Below, one piece after another: positions 62,162 to 64,000 of a stretch of 64,000 nt of DNA (within the stretch, counting starts at the first letter, position 1; every line of letters begins with the position of its first letter). The DNA is from Poriferisodalis sp965221195 (GTDB taxonomy: Bacteria > Actinomycetota > Acidimicrobiia > Acidimicrobiales > Poriferisodalaceae): positions 2,542,001 to 2,606,000 of the forward strand of contig OZ244864.1 in assembly GCA_965221195.1 (NCBI GenBank), given 5' to 3'. The translations under genes and the position numbers were made by a program. The notes below the pieces were generated by a model. That model did no database searches. It was given only the letters and a program-made list of their open reading frames with translations, and was not told the origin of the DNA.

Positions 62162-64000
62162 TCAGCCCTGCGGCTTGGTGACGTCAAGCACAACAACGCT
62201 GATCCTTCGCCGCAGTTCGTGAGTCAGAGACTCGTCGAGCCTGCGTTCGAGTTCTTCGGGTGTCTGGGGACGGTCGGTGTCGGACGGACGACCGCAATAC
62301 CCTTCAATGGTCGGCCCGCACCAGAGCACTAAGTAGATGCCGTAGCCACCGGTCTCGGGATCAATCGTGTATTTCGCAACGAGTTGTCTTTCAATGGCCG
62401 TCCACAAGTCTGGGTGGCTGTTCTTCTTGATCTCGACAGGAACGTTGAAACCCCCGTACGAGACGCGGATGTCGGCCCGCCGGCCAGCGGCGTACTGTCC
62501 TTCCGGCTGAGCGTCAACACCCTCGGGCAGCTTCGATCGGAACGCGGTCAAGAGTGCATCGCGGCAGGTCTCCTCGTGCCGCGGTTGGGTCGGGCTCTGC
62601 GCCCGCTCGTCTTCCCAAAAAGCCCGCCATGGATCGGAGTTGTCGCCTCGGAGGTAATCGCGCATGTCGCGCAAATGTTCGCAAAGCAGTGCATGCAAGT
62701 CGGCAACGTTCGCAGGGGGACCATTGTGTAGCAGGTTGAGCACTTTGGTCACGTTCATCGGCTGGTGGGAGGCATCTCGATGCAGGCGCTGTTGTCGGTC
62801 TTGCATGAATCGCAGGTTTTCGCGCCAAGCGCTCAAACGGTCGTCTGCGACGAGTGCATCCAACGAGACCCCGGCTTCAGCAGTCGGATGGCTGCCGAGT
62901 TCATTGATCCAGTCTGAGACGAGATGGGACATCGTGTCGGACACCCCGATGAACTTGGCCGCGCTGCTCTCCCATTCGCGGGGTGGGAAGCTGCGCCCGA
63001 CGATGCCGATCAGCGCGCACAGCGTTGAGGCGGGTTCGGCACTTAGCAGCCGACCAACGAATCCTCTCCCCCCACGAAATTCCGCTCTTAGGAACTCCGC
63101 AAGGTGCTGCGAACGCTTTTGGTTGGCATCAATGAACTCCTCAAACGCGCTCAGCGCATCACCGCCGCGCATGATGGCATCAAGCGTCAGCCATCGGACC
63201 CGCTGCGAATCGGTCATGCTCGTTGCCTGGAGCTTTGAGGTCACCAGTTCCCCTAGCGGTGCCGAACATGGGTGGCTCGCAACGAGATGCACCAAGCTGT
63301 CCAAGATCGGCAACTGGGCGATCGGCAATCGGACAGACATCGACTTCAACAACCGCAATCGGAAGTCGCGCAAGTCGTCTTCGAGTCCGTCAATTCCCGC
63401 CAGCCAGTTCAGTGTCGAGAGATGGGTGGCACCCTTCTTGAGTTCCGCAACCGCGCATCTGTGGCATACGTCAAGGACAAGCTTCGGGTCGTCGCGCAGC
63501 ATCCCCACGGGCCATCGCGGACGTTCTGTCTGATTCAAGACAGTCGTCGCATAGATCGCCACGGCGCTGCAGCGCAGGTCTTCTGGCAGACACGACGGCT
63601 GAATGATTCCCTCCGTTTCTCGGATCTCTAAACCTGCCAGCACCGGATACGCGAGCCAGTCGAGCTGCGAGTTCGCCGTCAGTTCAGCCGTGCGCTGCGC
63701 AGACGGGACATCGGGCCGAAATAGTGCATCCCGCAACGCACCGATGACAGCGTCGAGTATCTCGGCATCGTCGCCGATCAAATCGGCGATCCGTTCGCGA
63801 GGAGAAGCGTCGTTGCGTACTTCTGGAAGATGCCCGAAGTAGGCAAGCGCCAGCGTGTGCAGGTTCTGCGCCGCGAACGTGTTGGAGCTCAGGTCGTCGA
63901 GTGAGTCGTGCAGATACTCCGACCAGTCCGCCTGCCGTTTTTGCTGTTCGCTTTCATGGTCGGCTCGAATCTCGTCGATCTCATGTCGCTGCCGCCGGTC
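62162..64000 (-). CDS. Large protein with helical region and PD-(D/E)XK-like C-terminus, 5' end outside window
   Basis: The frame is open from the right edge (64000) to the stop at 62162, so 612 residues are visible and the N-terminus is missing. I do not recognise a named family. The visible N-terminal 430 residues are helical and rich in Leu/Ala/Asp, like HEAT or TPR-type repeats. The C-terminal 130 residues look like a restriction-endonuclease fold: AGRRADIRVSYGG followed by FNVPVEIKKN (Asp...Glu-x-Lys) and WTAIERQLVAKYTIDPETGG with YGIYLVLWCG. Such a C-terminus suggests DNA or RNA cleavage, possibly a defence role. The gene is unlike its metabolic neighbours. Confidence 0.55.
   Translation of the reverse strand, partial: DRRQRHEIDEIRADHESEQQKRQADWSEYLHDSLDDLSSNTFAAQNLHTLALAYFGHLPEVRNDASPRERIADLIGDDAEILDAVIGALRDALFRPDVPSAQRTAELTANSQLDWLAYPVLAGLEIRETEGIIQPSCLPEDLRCSAVAIYATTVLNQTERPRWPVGMLRDDPKLVLDVCHRCAVAELKKGATHLSTLNWLAGIDGLEDDLRDFRLRLLKSMSVRLPIAQLPILDSLVHLVASHPCSAPLGELVTSKLQATSMTDSQRVRWLTLDAIMRGGDALSAFEEFIDANQKRSQHLAEFLRAEFRGGRGFVGRLLSAEPASTLCALIGIVGRSFPPREWESSAAKFIGVSDTMSHLVSDWINELGSHPTAEAGVSLDALVADDRLSAWRENLRFMQDRQQRLHRDASHQPMNVTKVLNLLHNGPPANVADLHALLCEHLRDMRDYLRGDNSDPWRAFWEDERAQSPTQPRHEETCRDALLTAFRSKLPEGVDAQPEGQYAAGRRADIRVSYGGFNVPVEIKKNSHPDLWTAIERQLVAKYTIDPETGGYGIYLVLWCGPTIEGYCGRPSDTDRPQTPEELERRLDESLTHELRRRISVVVLDVTKPQG

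Overview
The window looks like a stretch of a high-GC actinobacterial chromosome, most likely an uncultured Acidimicrobiia-type organism. This is an inference from gene content, not a database result. It rests on a mycothione reductase (mycothiol is an actinobacterial thiol), an F420-type luciferase-like oxidoreductase, the actinobacterial block gcvH-FHA-FtsR-DUF151-MerR, and the order cysO-cysM-MBL-rph-rdgB, which resembles the mycobacterial arrangement. Coding density is high. No insertion sequence, prophage or CRISPR array was seen.

Layout. 1-5 kb: LLM oxidoreductase tail, a Nudix hydrolase, a helicase remnant, folE, tRNA-Arg, a His-rich Nudix protein, a GrdB-like selenoprotein, tRNA-His and tRNA-Lys. 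5-12 kb: carbonic anhydrase, an AhpD-like protein, photolyase, a DHPS-like protein, an MFS carrier and ilvD. 12-19 kb: an ArsC-like selenoprotein, gcvT, gcvP, selD (itself a selenoprotein) and a NadD-like protein. 19-28 kb: a 2OG oxygenase, mycothione reductase with a serine hydrolase, an M29/NicX-like enzyme, an acyl-CoA ligase, a HIBADH-family dehydrogenase and msrB. 28-34 kb: the MerR/DUF151/FtsR/FHA/GcvH block, pgsA, a HIT protein and ald. 34-45 kb: a fused CoA-transferase, two amidases, tesB, a xanthine-dehydrogenase-type molybdenum subunit and rpe. 45-51 kb: clpP, rdgB, rph, MBL, cysM, cysO, smpB and a VOC protein. 51-64 kb: a large secreted arylsulfotransferase/Calx-beta repeat protein, an RraA-like protein, a CoA-transferase, a second molybdenum subunit, an EamA transporter, a third amidase and an unrecognised protein with a nuclease-like C-terminus.

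The main result is selenium biology that ordinary gene calling misses. Three genes within 14 kb are interrupted by an in-frame TGA exactly where their families carry the reactive Cys or Sec: a GrdB-family protein (TGA 4013-4015, minus), an ArsC-family protein (TGA 11896-11898) and SelD (TGA 16867-16869). Each TGA is followed by a hairpin that could be a bacterial SECIS element. SelD makes the selenophosphate that the other two would need. selA, selB and tRNA-Sec were not found here and should lie elsewhere.

A second unexplained pattern is a series of short tandem duplications (unit 11-19 bp, most often 13-15 bp, 2-4 copies) at gene borders. At least eight overlap a stop codon. Metabolically the window combines glycine cleavage, folate, cysteine and branched-chain amino acid genes with a catabolic set (three amidases, two CoA-transferase genes, two molybdenum hydroxylase subunits, a thioesterase, an acyl-CoA ligase) that suggests use of amides, acids and heterocycles.
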